Assembly (NCBI GenBank): GCA_050743125.1
Contig: JBOGEB010000051.1
Location: 1-24,536 of the forward strand
Direction of reading: 5' to 3'
Origin: JBOGEB01 sp050743125
Lineage (GTDB): Bacteria > Actinomycetota > Nitriliruptoria > Euzebyales > Egibacteraceae
Length of the DNA stretch: 24,536 nt
Both the position numbers and the translations under genes were made by a program. Under the pieces are notes generated by a model. The model did not search any database. It worked only from the letters and a program-made list of their open reading frames with translations, and was not told where the DNA came from. This document shows, one piece after another, positions 15,176 through 22,969 of the stretch (position 1 is its first letter; every line of letters starts with the position of its first letter).

Positions 15176-16720
15176 ATGCCACCTCGGTCCTTGCTGGACT
15201 GCTTCCTTGAGCAATCGCGTCGGCAACCGACCGCACCGGCGCTGCTCTGGAATCGGGAACGGATCACCTATGGGCAGCTGTATGGGATGGCGTGCGAGGC
15301 GTATGCGCAACTCGCGCAGCTCGAGCTTCCCGACCAAGGTTCGTTCGGCATTCTCGCCAAAAAGTCGCCACAGTCAATCGCGCTGATAATCGCCTGCCTG
15401 ATGGCGCGGGGTAAATTCTTGCTTCCCTCGGTCGACTTGGGCCAGATTACGCTACAAAAACTGTTCGAGCAGGCTGGCTGCAGCCACGTGCTCTCACCGG
15501 AAGGAGATCCGAAGGCAGCTCTCACCGGGTTAGTCAGCAACGTCATTAGCTGGGATGGCACAGTAGTCCCGAGGGACCCAGTGGGATCGATCCGGCCTCG
15601 TCCGGATGACATTTCGTTCATGCTGACGACCTCCGGTTCGACCGGACTGCCAAAGATCGTACCTCTCTCCGTAGCCGCGATCGACCGCTTCACGGACTGG
15701 GCCGGCGAACGATTCGACATCCGAGCCGGCAAGACCGTGCTGAATTATGCTCCTCTGAATTTCGACCTATGCCTACTCGACATCTGGTCAACGCTCAAAT
15801 CCGGGGCCTGTGTCGCGTTGGTCGACCAGGACCAAGCAACCAATGCCAACTACCTTCTCGACATGCTTACAACGAATGACGTCCACGTTATCCAGGCGGT
15901 CCCGATGCTGTACCGCTTGCTACTGGATGCGACGCGAAACGGCCACCAGGGTTTTGGAAAAGCTGAGCACGTGATCTTCACCGGTGACAGCATGCCTTTG
16001 AACGTCCTCAAGGCGCTGCCCGCTCTCTTCGCAAATGCCCGCTTCTACAACGTCTACGGTTGCACCGAAACCAACGACAGCTTCATTCACGAGGTGGATT
16101 TCTCTCTCGCGCCCTTGCGTGGACCAATACCTCTTGGTCAGCCAATTCCCGACGTAAGCGCGCTCGTCATGGCGGATGAGGGCCGGATCGTCGAAGGCTC
16201 GGGAACAGGTGAGCTGTTCGTCTCGACACCATTCCAGACACCCGGCTATCTCAACGAAGGACTGAACGACGACAAATTCCTTTCGTGCCCCGGCAGCCAT
16301 TGTCAGCGTACATACTTTCGCACCGGCGATCTGGTGCGTCTCCACGACGACGGCTCGATCACTCTGGAGGGCCGAAAGGACTTCCAGGTAAAGGTCCGTG
16401 GAGTACGCATAAATACGCAAGAAGTTGAGCAGGTCCTTCTCGAGCACAAACAGGTCCTTGAGGTCGCCGTCGTCGCCGTCCCCGATGACACGGCCGGAAA
16501 TCGCCTTCATGCCGTGGTTCGACGAGACCATGGGGGTTATTTGAACAGCCTAGCGCTTCGTCAGCACTGTGCTCGGAGATTGCCCCGGACCGCCATTCCA
16601 TCGACGATCACCATCGTAGAGGCAGCTTTGCCCAAAACATCTACAGGCAAGGTCGATCGTAGTCTCATCAGACGTACTCAAATGAAAGGGGATCAAAATG
16701 GATCTCACCCAAACGATTAA
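15176..16720 (+). CDS. Prolyl-type AMP ligase (stand-alone adenylation enzyme)
   Basis: A 514-residue NRPS-like adenylation enzyme. Core motifs: A3 TTSGSTGLPK (151-160), A5 YGCTET (294-299), A7 YFRTGD (380-385), A8 GRKDFQVKVRGVRI (399-412) and A10 PKTSTGK with Lys492. NFDLCLLDIW (195-204) and YGCTETNDSF (294-303) resemble the PltF/RedM group, which load L-proline onto a discrete carrier protein as the first step to pyrrole-2-carboxylate. The substrate here may instead be a proline analogue (see the EctC-like gene). ATG 15176 is chosen for AAGGAG six bases upstream. The gene ends inside the carrier-protein gene (23-base overlap), so the two are translated together. An in-frame TTA lies at 15530. 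Confidence 0.88.
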   Translation: MPPRSLLDCFLEQSRRQPTAPALLWNRERITYGQLYGMACEAYAQLAQLELPDQGSFGILAKKSPQSIALIIACLMARGKFLLPSVDLGQITLQKLFEQAGCSHVLSPEGDPKAALTGLVSNVISWDGTVVPRDPVGSIRPRPDDISFMLTTSGSTGLPKIVPLSVAAIDRFTDWAGERFDIRAGKTVLNYAPLNFDLCLLDIWSTLKSGACVALVDQDQATNANYLLDMLTTNDVHVIQAVPMLYRLLLDATRNGHQGFGKAEHVIFTGDSMPLNVLKALPALFANARFYNVYGCTETNDSFIHEVDFSLAPLRGPIPLGQPIPDVSALVMADEGRIVEGSGTGELFVSTPFQTPGYLNEGLNDDKFLSCPGSHCQRTYFRTGDLVRLHDDGSITLEGRKDFQVKVRGVRINTQEVEQVLLEHKQVLEVAVVAVPDDTAGNRLHAVVRRDHGGYLNSLALRQHCARRLPRTAIPSTITIVEAALPKTSTGKVDRSLIRRTQMKGDQNGSHPND

Positions 16721-16958
16721 GCAGTTCGTTGTCGAAGCGTTCCTGCCCGACGTCTCGGTCGATCAGCTTGGCTCTGACTACGACCTTCTCTCTAACGGTG
16801 TCATTGACAGCCTCGGGCTGTTGGAGGTCATCGCTTGGCTCGAGGATCGTTTTCAGATCGCCATCGACGGTTTTGAGATCTCCCCGGACAACTTTCGTTC
16901 GGTCGACGCAATATGCTCGTTTATCGAGGAAGCGGCGGAACCGGTAGAGGCAGAGTAG
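16698..16958 (+). CDS. Stand-alone peptidyl/acyl carrier protein
   Basis: An 86-residue four-helix carrier protein. The phosphopantetheine site is Ser38 in the motif GVIDSLGLLEV, at the start of helix 2. It is acidic, as usual. It overlaps the adenylation gene upstream and ends two bases before trpD-trpA, so it is plainly part of the operon. By analogy with PltL/RedO-type carriers it should hold the aminoacyl thioester while the acyl-CoA dehydrogenase-like enzyme oxidises the ring. A phosphopantetheinyl transferase is not in the window. Confidence 0.92.
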   Translation: MDLTQTIKQFVVEAFLPDVSVDQLGSDYDLLSNGVIDSLGLLEVIAWLEDRFQIAIDGFEISPDNFRSVDAICSFIEEAAEPVEAE

Positions 16959-16960
16959 CC

Positions 16961-19060
16961 ATGCATGACGTCGTGACCGCCCTCGTAAATCGGGGCCATC
17001 CGATCGGTGTGGAGATGTGGCGGTCCTTCTGGGACCGGCTCCACACTGGCAAACCTCCCCGAGGTGAGGCAGTAGCGCTTGTTTCGTCTCTGTCCACCCA
17101 GATGCCCGACGAAACCTCCTTGAGCGCACTCTTGACCTCTCTCGAGGAGCGGAGGAAGCAGCCGAAACCGCCAACCCGTGAGACCGTGAATATCGTCGGA
17201 ACGGGAGGCGGACCGAGCACATTCAACATCTCCACGGCGTCGGCTTTTGTCGCCGCGACGCTGGGCGCCCGGGTCGTCAAGACCGGCTCACGTGCCTATT
17301 CGAGCCGCTGCGGGTCCTTCGACCTGCTCGACCGGATTGGTATTCCTTTGACCACCTCATACGCGCAGACCGAGGAGATGTTGGAACGCTTCGGAATCGC
17401 CTGCGCGGGAAGCTTTGTGTATCCTGACGAGTTGGCGCTCCTCGCCAAGAGCATTTTTCCTCTTGACATGAGAGTGCTGGGACGATTCTTCAATCGTATT
17501 GGACCGTTCCTCGCGGCAGTGCCGGTATCGGCTCAAATTACGGGCGTATCTGACCCGGCGCTGCTGCCCCTGTTTAGGCACCTTGCGGCCCAGGACCCCC
17601 GGAAGCGGGTTTGGATATGTTCTAACGAAGCCGGTGTGGACGAACTCATCAGTTTTGAGGCAAACGTCATTTATCGAGGTGCCGGGCACGCCGACGTTCT
17701 CTTGACGCCCGGCGCCCTTGGGCTCGGTCCTGGATCGTTGAGGGACTTGAGCCCAGCCGCAGAGGACGATTCGATCGTCGACCACTTCATGACGCTGTTG
17801 GCCGGTGACGGTCCTCCCGCGGCAATCCAGAGCATCTGTCTGAATGCTGCGGCGCTCGGAATGGCCTGCGGTGTTGCCGACGACTGGTCGGAAGCGCTGC
17901 GGTTGGCCACCGACGCGATCGAGCACGGTCGTCCACTGCGCCTGATCGAGCAGGTCCGTGAGCATGCGGAACGCCACTGCGCTGTTGCTCCACGGCAGAG
18001 GTGCGGTGTCGCACCGAGCACGGGTTCGGGGGGACACCTGCGAGGATCGAGAGCCTCCAGAGCGAAGGAGGTCACAGGGCTCGACGAGCGCACATCCCCG
18101 CAAGGCTCCAAGCCTCATTCGCTTGAGCGGGCCGGGGACGCAGCGGATGACCGCACGCAGTTCCACTCACCAAGCGAGCCGCGGAAGCATCGTAGTCAGG
18201 GAGCAAGATCTGAGTTCTTCACGCAACGACGTGGAGGAGAGCCCGGCCTGGCGTTATTCCTGAACGCTGGCGACCCGCCCTTCGACGTACTGAACGATCT
18301 CGTCCTGTTGATGGATTCATGTCGAGTGGATTGCCTGGAGCTTGCCGTCCCGTTCCCGAACTCGCCCAGCGACGGACCCGTCATCAGGCGATCTGCTGTC
18401 CGTGCGCTGAAAAATGGGGTGGACCTGGACGCCGTTTTGGCCTTTGTCCAGACCGTGCGCCCGCGGATCGCACACCTGAAGATCGCGCTGCTGGCGGACT
18501 GGAGCCATACGGTAAAGGCATTGCCTCTTGAAGAGTTTTTGAGCCGGGTCCAGGAAGCCGGATCCGACGCGCTCCTGATCCACGGCTTGCCGCCGAGGCT
18601 ACGGCATCACTATTACGAGATCGCTCATCGTACGGGCCAGCCGATCGTGACCACCTGCTACGCCAGCTCCAGAATGGACATCATGGAAGAGGCGGGGCGT
18701 CACGCGTCCGCCTACCTCTACTTGGCGGCTTATTACGGCAGGACGGGAACCGCTCTGCCGCCGGATTACCGCGCGCTGTCGCCAGTGATGAGCGCGTTAC
18801 GTGAGGTCACCGATGCCCCCATTGCTGTCGGCTTCGGAGTGAAGAGTAGGTCCCACATCCAGGCGCTGTCAGAGGTTGGTGCGGACGCCGCGATCGTCGG
18901 CAGCTCGTGCGTCGCCTGCATTGAGCAGGCACTGGCCAACGGCAGTGACGTGGTCGATGACTTCCACGCCTTGCTGCTCGCGCTGAAGGATCAAAAGCAG
19001 TCAATGGCGACCGAGGTCCGAAAAGTACCAGAGTTAACTGCCTTGACTCGAAGTACATGA
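16961..19060 (+). CDS. TrpD-TrpA fusion: phosphoribosyltransferase + tryptophan synthase alpha-like
   Basis: A 699-residue single frame. Residues 1-340 are anthranilate phosphoribosyltransferase-like, with the PRPP loop GTGGGPSTFNIST (80-92), K-T-G-S-R (107-111, normally KHGNR), SSRCGS and metal ligands D227/E228. Residues about 341-415 are a Ser/Arg/Gly-rich linker without structure. Residues about 416-685 are TrpA-like, with FLNAGDP, catalytic E460 in LELAVPF, catalytic D471 in SDGPVI, GRTG (593-596) and AVGFGVKS. No ATG, GTG or TTG occurs in frame within the linker, so a separate trpA start is not available. PRPP transfer to an amine and a retro-aldol cleavage of an indole-glycerol-phosphate-like substrate are expected. 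The H and N of KHGNR, which line the anthranilate pocket, are replaced. Confidence 0.85.
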   Translation: MHDVVTALVNRGHPIGVEMWRSFWDRLHTGKPPRGEAVALVSSLSTQMPDETSLSALLTSLEERRKQPKPPTRETVNIVGTGGGPSTFNISTASAFVAATLGARVVKTGSRAYSSRCGSFDLLDRIGIPLTTSYAQTEEMLERFGIACAGSFVYPDELALLAKSIFPLDMRVLGRFFNRIGPFLAAVPVSAQITGVSDPALLPLFRHLAAQDPRKRVWICSNEAGVDELISFEANVIYRGAGHADVLLTPGALGLGPGSLRDLSPAAEDDSIVDHFMTLLAGDGPPAAIQSICLNAAALGMACGVADDWSEALRLATDAIEHGRPLRLIEQVREHAERHCAVAPRQRCGVAPSTGSGGHLRGSRASRAKEVTGLDERTSPQGSKPHSLERAGDAADDRTQFHSPSEPRKHRSQGARSEFFTQRRGGEPGLALFLNAGDPPFDVLNDLVLLMDSCRVDCLELAVPFPNSPSDGPVIRRSAVRALKNGVDLDAVLAFVQTVRPRIAHLKIALLADWSHTVKALPLEEFLSRVQEAGSDALLIHGLPPRLRHHYYEIAHRTGQPIVTTCYASSRMDIMEEAGRHASAYLYLAAYYGRTGTALPPDYRALSPVMSALREVTDAPIAVGFGVKSRSHIQALSEVGADAAIVGSSCVACIEQALANGSDVVDDFHALLLALKDQKQSMATEVRKVPELTALTRST

Positions 19061-19112
19061 TAACGCCAATTGATCGTGCCCGTAAATTGACACCAACACC
19101 GAGGAGGAAGAG

Positions 19113-19487
19113 ATGATCGTTCGTCGACTCGCGGAGGTTAAGACCGTCGAATGGGGAAACGGCTTGAGCCGGCGTTTCCTGTTAGAAGCTGATGGCATGG
19201 GTTACTCGTTGACGGACACCATCGTTCGAGCCGGTACGAGTTCTCAGCTCGAGTACAAGAATCACCTTGAGGCGTGCTACTGCATTACGGGTAAAGGTGA
19301 GGTCATCGACGCTGACGGCAAGTCCTATGTGATCGAACCGGGTGTGATGTACGCCCTGGACAAGCATGACGCTCATTATCTCATCGCCGCGCCGGACGAG
19401 GATCTGCGGCTGGTGTGCCTGTTTGCACCAGCCCTGCAGGGGGACGAAAGCCATAATTTGAACTCAGAGGACTTCTCTGCCTACTAG
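19113..19487 (+). CDS. EctC-like cupin cyclase
   Basis: A 124-residue cupin closely resembling ectoine synthase. The iron ligands of EctC correspond to E53 (in EYKNHLEACYCI), Y80 and H88 (in YALDKHDAHYL), and all are present. The core arginine (R21) and the C-terminal LVCLFAPAL are also kept. The tryptophan that contacts the N-acetyl-diaminobutyrate substrate in EctC is Gly17 here, so a different substrate is likely. EctC is known to cyclise glutamine to the cyclic amidine 5-amino-3,4-dihydro-2H-pyrrole-2-carboxylate as a side reaction. That proline-like product would suit the adenylation enzyme of this operon (inference). No ectA or ectB is nearby, so ectoine is not made here. GAGGAGGAAGAG precedes the ATG. 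Confidence 0.85.
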   Translation: MIVRRLAEVKTVEWGNGLSRRFLLEADGMGYSLTDTIVRAGTSSQLEYKNHLEACYCITGKGEVIDADGKSYVIEPGVMYALDKHDAHYLIAAPDEDLRLVCLFAPALQGDESHNLNSEDFSAY

Positions 19488-19573
19488 CAGGATGGCATCC
19501 GAAACCCACACGACGTCGGTGAGGAGCAGGCGAGAGCCGGGAAGGGCTCCGCCTACGGATCAGGAGTGAGAGC

Positions 19574-20734
19574 ATGATCGAGTGGAACGATGATCAACGT
19601 GCGTTGAGAGAAGCCTTCAGTAGATGGCACGAGGCGCTCAGCGCGGGCCACATTGAGCACGACAGGGATGGTAACTTTTCCGAAGAGAAATGGAAGCTGA
19701 TCCGTGAGTCCGGGATCCTGCGCTTACCCTTTGATGAGCAATGGGGGGGCCTGGGTCAGGACCTGCTGACCACGATGTACGTCCTCGAAGATCTAGGATA
19801 CGGCTGCCGAGACGGGGGGTTGAACTTCTCGGTTTCAACACACCTCGTCAGTACGGGAGTCGCGGTACAGCGATTCGGGTCCGCGGACCTGAAGAAGCGC
19901 TACATGGCGGCAATCTGCGATGGCACCTCGATAGGCGCCCATGCTATTACTGAACCGCACGGCGGCTCGGACGCCATGGGCATGCGTACCATGGCCACGG
20001 CCGAAGGCGACGTTTTCAGCCTTAACGGCAGCAAGTGTTTCGTCAGCAATGGCCCGGTCGCGGATCTGTTCGTGGTGTATGCGAAAACCGAGCCCGGGCA
20101 TGGACCCTGGGGAGTTACCGCCTTCCTCGTCGAGCGGGACACTCGCGGATTCACCATCGGCGAGCCGATCGAGAAGATGGGACTGAGGACCTCACCGCTC
20201 TGCGAGTTGTTCTTCGACGACTGCAAGGTCCCGGCAGAGAACATGATCGGAAAAAGCGGCTCGGGATTTTTTGTGTTAGACGTTATTATGAAGTGGGAGA
20301 TACTCTGCTCCTTCATCATCAGCGTCGGAGAGATGCAGCACCGCCTTGAGCGCTGCCTCGAGTACGCGAAGAAGCGTACTCAGTTCGGGCAGCCGATCGG
20401 TTCGTTCCAGTCGGTCGCGGGCAAAATTGTCGACATGAAGATCGGAGTAGAAACCGCACGGAGATGGCTTTATGAGACAGCGAGTCGATTTGCGAATGGT
20501 GAAAATGTCACGATCGATATCGCGATCAGTAAGCTTCTGGCAAGCGAGAGCAACGTGGCCTCCGCGATGGCAGCAGTACAGATCTTCGGTGGCAACGGTT
20601 ACATGACCGAGTACGGTCTTGAAAAGGACCTACGGAATGCGGTCGCGGGAACGATCTATTCCGGCACGTCTGAGATCCAAAGAAACCGAATCGCCGCGAT
20701 GCTGGGCCTGTCCTCTAGGCGCGCTGCGACGTAG
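19574..20734 (+). CDS. Acyl-CoA dehydrogenase-like prolyl-carrier oxidase
   Basis: A 386-residue FAD enzyme with complete acyl-CoA dehydrogenase layout: an N-terminal helical domain, the beta domain with GAHAITEPHGGSDAMGM (121-137) and NGSKCFVSNG (151-160), and a C-terminal helical domain with RTQFGQPIGSFQ and QIFGGNGYMTEYGLEKDLR. The usual MCAD base in YEGT is Ser363 (IYSGTSEIQ). A glutamate, E242 in MKWEILCSF, sits at the isovaleryl-CoA dehydrogenase-like alternative position, as in the PltE/RedW enzymes that oxidise prolyl-S-carrier to pyrrolyl-S-carrier. It should desaturate the ring bound to the upstream carrier protein. AGGAG lies seven bases before the ATG. Two in-frame TTA codons occur (19724, 20276). 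Confidence 0.88.
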   Translation: MIEWNDDQRALREAFSRWHEALSAGHIEHDRDGNFSEEKWKLIRESGILRLPFDEQWGGLGQDLLTTMYVLEDLGYGCRDGGLNFSVSTHLVSTGVAVQRFGSADLKKRYMAAICDGTSIGAHAITEPHGGSDAMGMRTMATAEGDVFSLNGSKCFVSNGPVADLFVVYAKTEPGHGPWGVTAFLVERDTRGFTIGEPIEKMGLRTSPLCELFFDDCKVPAENMIGKSGSGFFVLDVIMKWEILCSFIISVGEMQHRLERCLEYAKKRTQFGQPIGSFQSVAGKIVDMKIGVETARRWLYETASRFANGENVTIDIAISKLLASESNVASAMAAVQIFGGNGYMTEYGLEKDLRNAVAGTIYSGTSEIQRNRIAAMLGLSSRRAAT

Positions 20735-20766
20735 TCAGCACAATACGGCATAGGGAGTGAATGGCT

Positions 20767-21459
20767 ATGGCAATGAACTTGTACGAGGTATGTCGGGAAA
20801 CCGAATTTCTGGACCACGGCTCTCCGGCTGTTCAGAGATTCATACGGCAAGTAGCACTCGACGGTACTGAGGAGCCCACAGAAAAAGCAGTAAGGCTTTA
20901 TTATGCCGTACGCGACGGCATTCGCTATGATGTTTACAGCGCCGACCTGTCCCGAAGGGGGTTGCGGGCGAGCGAAATCGTCCGCAAGGGAAGAGGATTT
21001 TGTATTCATAAGTCGATCCTCTACGCGGCTGCCGTCCGAGCTGTCGGGATTCCTAGCCGCCTCGTCCTGACCGATGTGCGCAATCATATTGCTTCGGACA
21101 GGTTGAAGGAGCTCGTGGGTGGGGAGGTGTTTCATTACCATTGCCTCACATCGATTTACCTGAATGGTCGATGGCTCAAGGCGACGCCGGTCTTCAACAA
21201 GGTGTTGTGCCGGCTCTATGGCATCGCTCCTTTGGAGTTCGACGGCCGGACGGACAGCCTTCAGCACCCGTACGATGAGCACGGCCAAAAATATATGGAA
21301 TTTATTCGTATGCACGGGGAATTCGACGATTTTCCCTACGAGACAGTCATTCACGGGCTGCGTAAGGCACACCCCCGGCTGTTCGAGGGTTCATGCATGT
21401 TTACGAGTGGCTCGCTGGTGACTGAAGCGAATGCAGCGAAACGCAACGCGGCGGCCTAG
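20767..21459 (+). CDS. Transglutaminase-like superfamily protein
   Basis: About 230 residues with the papain-like transglutaminase core. Nucleophile Cys79 lies in KGRGFCIHKS, followed by the helix AAAVRAVGIPSRLVL, and His125 lies in HCLTSIYLNGRW. The third residue, normally Asp in W-x-x-x-D-P-T, is Thr140 (WLKATPVFN), so the triad is altered. In assembly-line clusters such proteins transfer or release thioester-bound acyl groups, so hydrolysis or aminolysis of the oxidised acyl-carrier is the likely role (inference). ATG codons at 20761, 20767 and 20773 are all possible; 20767 has the best distance (nine bases) to AGGGAG. Confidence 0.75.
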   Translation: MAMNLYEVCRETEFLDHGSPAVQRFIRQVALDGTEEPTEKAVRLYYAVRDGIRYDVYSADLSRRGLRASEIVRKGRGFCIHKSILYAAAVRAVGIPSRLVLTDVRNHIASDRLKELVGGEVFHYHCLTSIYLNGRWLKATPVFNKVLCRLYGIAPLEFDGRTDSLQHPYDEHGQKYMEFIRMHGEFDDFPYETVIHGLRKAHPRLFEGSCMFTSGSLVTEANAAKRNAAA

Positions 21460-21554
21460 TGGCAGCTCCTGCGAGGCCGTGTATCTCTGCCGTGTTTCGT
21501 CAGTGTTGCTCATGGCCGTGATACCGGCCGAGCAGGGAAGGTTGGCTGGCGGAG

Positions 21555-21570
21555 CCTCCGTGCTCGGAGG
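21555..21570 (+). promoter_or_regulatory. Hairpin masking the trpF ribosome site
   Basis: CCTCCG (21555-21560), loop TGCT, then CGGAGG (21565-21570) form a perfect 6-bp stem. Its 3' arm is the Shine-Dalgarno GGAGG, six bases before ATG 21577. This sits in the only sizeable gap (117 bases) late in the operon, so trpF-trpC-ubiD translation may depend on opening of the hairpin. Confidence 0.45.
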
Positions 21571-21576
21571 GCGAAA

Positions 21577-22281
21577 ATGCGTATCAAGGTGTGCGGAGTG
21601 ACACAGCTGAGTGACGTCGATCTCCTCGGCGCCCTTCCCGTCGATTTCGTCGGCCTATGGTATGGGGTTCAGGGTGGCCATGCTGACGTACCGTTGGCCG
21701 AGTTTGTGCGGTTGGCAGGAGCGGTTCACGTCACCCAGCGGCTTCAGCCTGTCCTCGTGACGCTCCTGAACGACGTTGAAGCCCTACGTGAAGCCGTCTT
21801 GAGCGCACAGGTGGGTTGGATCCAGCTGCATGGGTACCAGCTGCCCCCCTCGGTCCGCGCACTGAAGAACGCTCTACCCGATGGGGTCAAGATTATCAAG
21901 GCCCTGCATTTGCGCGGGCGCTCTTGCGTGGAGCGGCCCTTGATCCATGCCTATGAGCGGGCGGGCGTCGATGTCTTCCTTTTCGACACCGCGAGCGAGG
22001 ACGGCAGAGTGGGGAGCACCGGTCGATCGCTGGACGCCGGGGTCGTGTCAGCGCTCGCCGAACGACTTACGCGCCCGTTCCTTCTGGCCGGAGGCATCTC
22101 TTCGCAGAACTGCGGCGAGCACAGACCGTTGATCCGCCACCGCCACTTTCTCGGTATCGACTTCGACACGAACGCACGCGGGTTGGACGGGAAGCTTCGG
22201 TCGCAGAACATCGAAGCCATCATCCAGGCTTGGAAGGCTTGCCGAATGGAGGGACAAAAGCATGTCGAGCAGCTTCATTGA
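21577..22281 (+). CDS. TrpF-like phosphoribosyl-arylamine isomerase
   Basis: A 234-residue TIM barrel of the N-(5'-phosphoribosyl)anthranilate isomerase family, which performs the Amadori rearrangement of an N-ribosyl amine to a 1-deoxyribulose. The general base Cys6 (KVCGVT) and general acid Asp137 (FLFDTA) are present, as are GSTG (146-149) and AGGIS (171-175) for the phosphate. The loop after strand 2 reads GLWYGVQGGHADVP instead of the usual GFVFxxxSPR, and the last strand is GIDFDTNARG instead of GVDVSSGVE. Both changes are at the mouth where the aromatic part binds. It overlaps trpC by 20 bases. Confidence 0.88.
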   Translation: MRIKVCGVTQLSDVDLLGALPVDFVGLWYGVQGGHADVPLAEFVRLAGAVHVTQRLQPVLVTLLNDVEALREAVLSAQVGWIQLHGYQLPPSVRALKNALPDGVKIIKALHLRGRSCVERPLIHAYERAGVDVFLFDTASEDGRVGSTGRSLDAGVVSALAERLTRPFLLAGGISSQNCGEHRPLIRHRHFLGIDFDTNARGLDGKLRSQNIEAIIQAWKACRMEGQKHVEQLH

Positions 22282-22969
22282 TGCGTTACTGCACGCCTCT
22301 ACGCCCGTGATCATGGAGATGAAGAGGCGGAATGCTCACGGGGAGAACCTTCTCGGAGGTCGTTCGCTGTCGGAGATCGTGGATGATTACCATGCCGTTG
22401 GCGCCCCATGTCTCTCGGTGGTCACTGGCCGCTGGTTTGGAGGCAGCGACGAGCTGTTGCGCGACATCGCCTGTCTCACCACACTGCCCATCCTCAAAAA
22501 GGACTTCATCACGAAGGAGAGCCAGATCATCCAGGCGAAGGCTCTTGGCGCGTCCGCAGTTCTGCTGACGGCCCAGATTTTGCCGAGATCCCTGTTGCAG
22601 CGCTTGATCGAGACCAGCCTGCGTCATGCGCTGACCCCCTTCGTGGAGGTGGTCAGCGAGGAAGAAATCGACGCTGTCGTCCACGGCGAGGACTGCGTCG
22701 TCGCGATCAACAACAAAGATATTCGGCAAGGGGAACGTGGCCGGGGGGACGTCAACCGAAGCCTCTGCCTGCTTCCGTCTACACATCGAACCGAGACTCG
22801 CTGCCCGGTGAGCGCCAGCGGCATCGACAATCCCGAGATTGCCGCTCAACTGGTCACTGCCGGGTTTAAAGGACTGCTGATCGCCACAAGCCTGTTGCGC
22901 GCGCAGAGCCTAGAGACATGGGTGAGGAACTTCGAGCAGCACCGACATGCGCTGGGAGGCGCTCAATGA
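22262..22969 (+). CDS. TrpC-like indole-glycerol-phosphate synthase, altered active site
   Basis: A 235-residue TIM barrel, slightly short at the N-terminus for the family (the N-terminal helix is nearly absent). Family residues kept are E19 and K21 (MEMKRR), K80 (LKKDF), E129 (FVEVV) and N150/N151. Changed residues are Lys152 for the Arg of NNRDL, which contacts the substrate carboxylate, Ala185 for the Glu of SESGI, and NAHGENL for the SPSKG loop. The general acid and bases for ring closure remain, while contacts to the anthranilate carboxylate are lost, so closure onto a different ring without ortho-carboxylate is conceivable (inference). The start is ATG 22262 with GGAGGG upstream. The stop overlaps the ubiD start (ATGA). 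A TTA codon lies at 22286. Confidence 0.88.
   Translation: MSSSFIDALLHASTPVIMEMKRRNAHGENLLGGRSLSEIVDDYHAVGAPCLSVVTGRWFGGSDELLRDIACLTTLPILKKDFITKESQIIQAKALGASAVLLTAQILPRSLLQRLIETSLRHALTPFVEVVSEEEIDAVVHGEDCVVAINNKDIRQGERGRGDVNRSLCLLPSTHRTETRCPVSASGIDNPEIAAQLVTAGFKGLLIATSLLRAQSLETWVRNFEQHRHALGGAQ

Noticed and set aside
17958..18263. Separate trpA start or small gene in the linker of the TrpD-TrpA frame
   Set aside because: The frame ends at 18263 just as TrpA homology starts in the other frame, and it has no TrpA motif; TrpA homology from FFTQRRGGEPG onward is in the TrpD frame.
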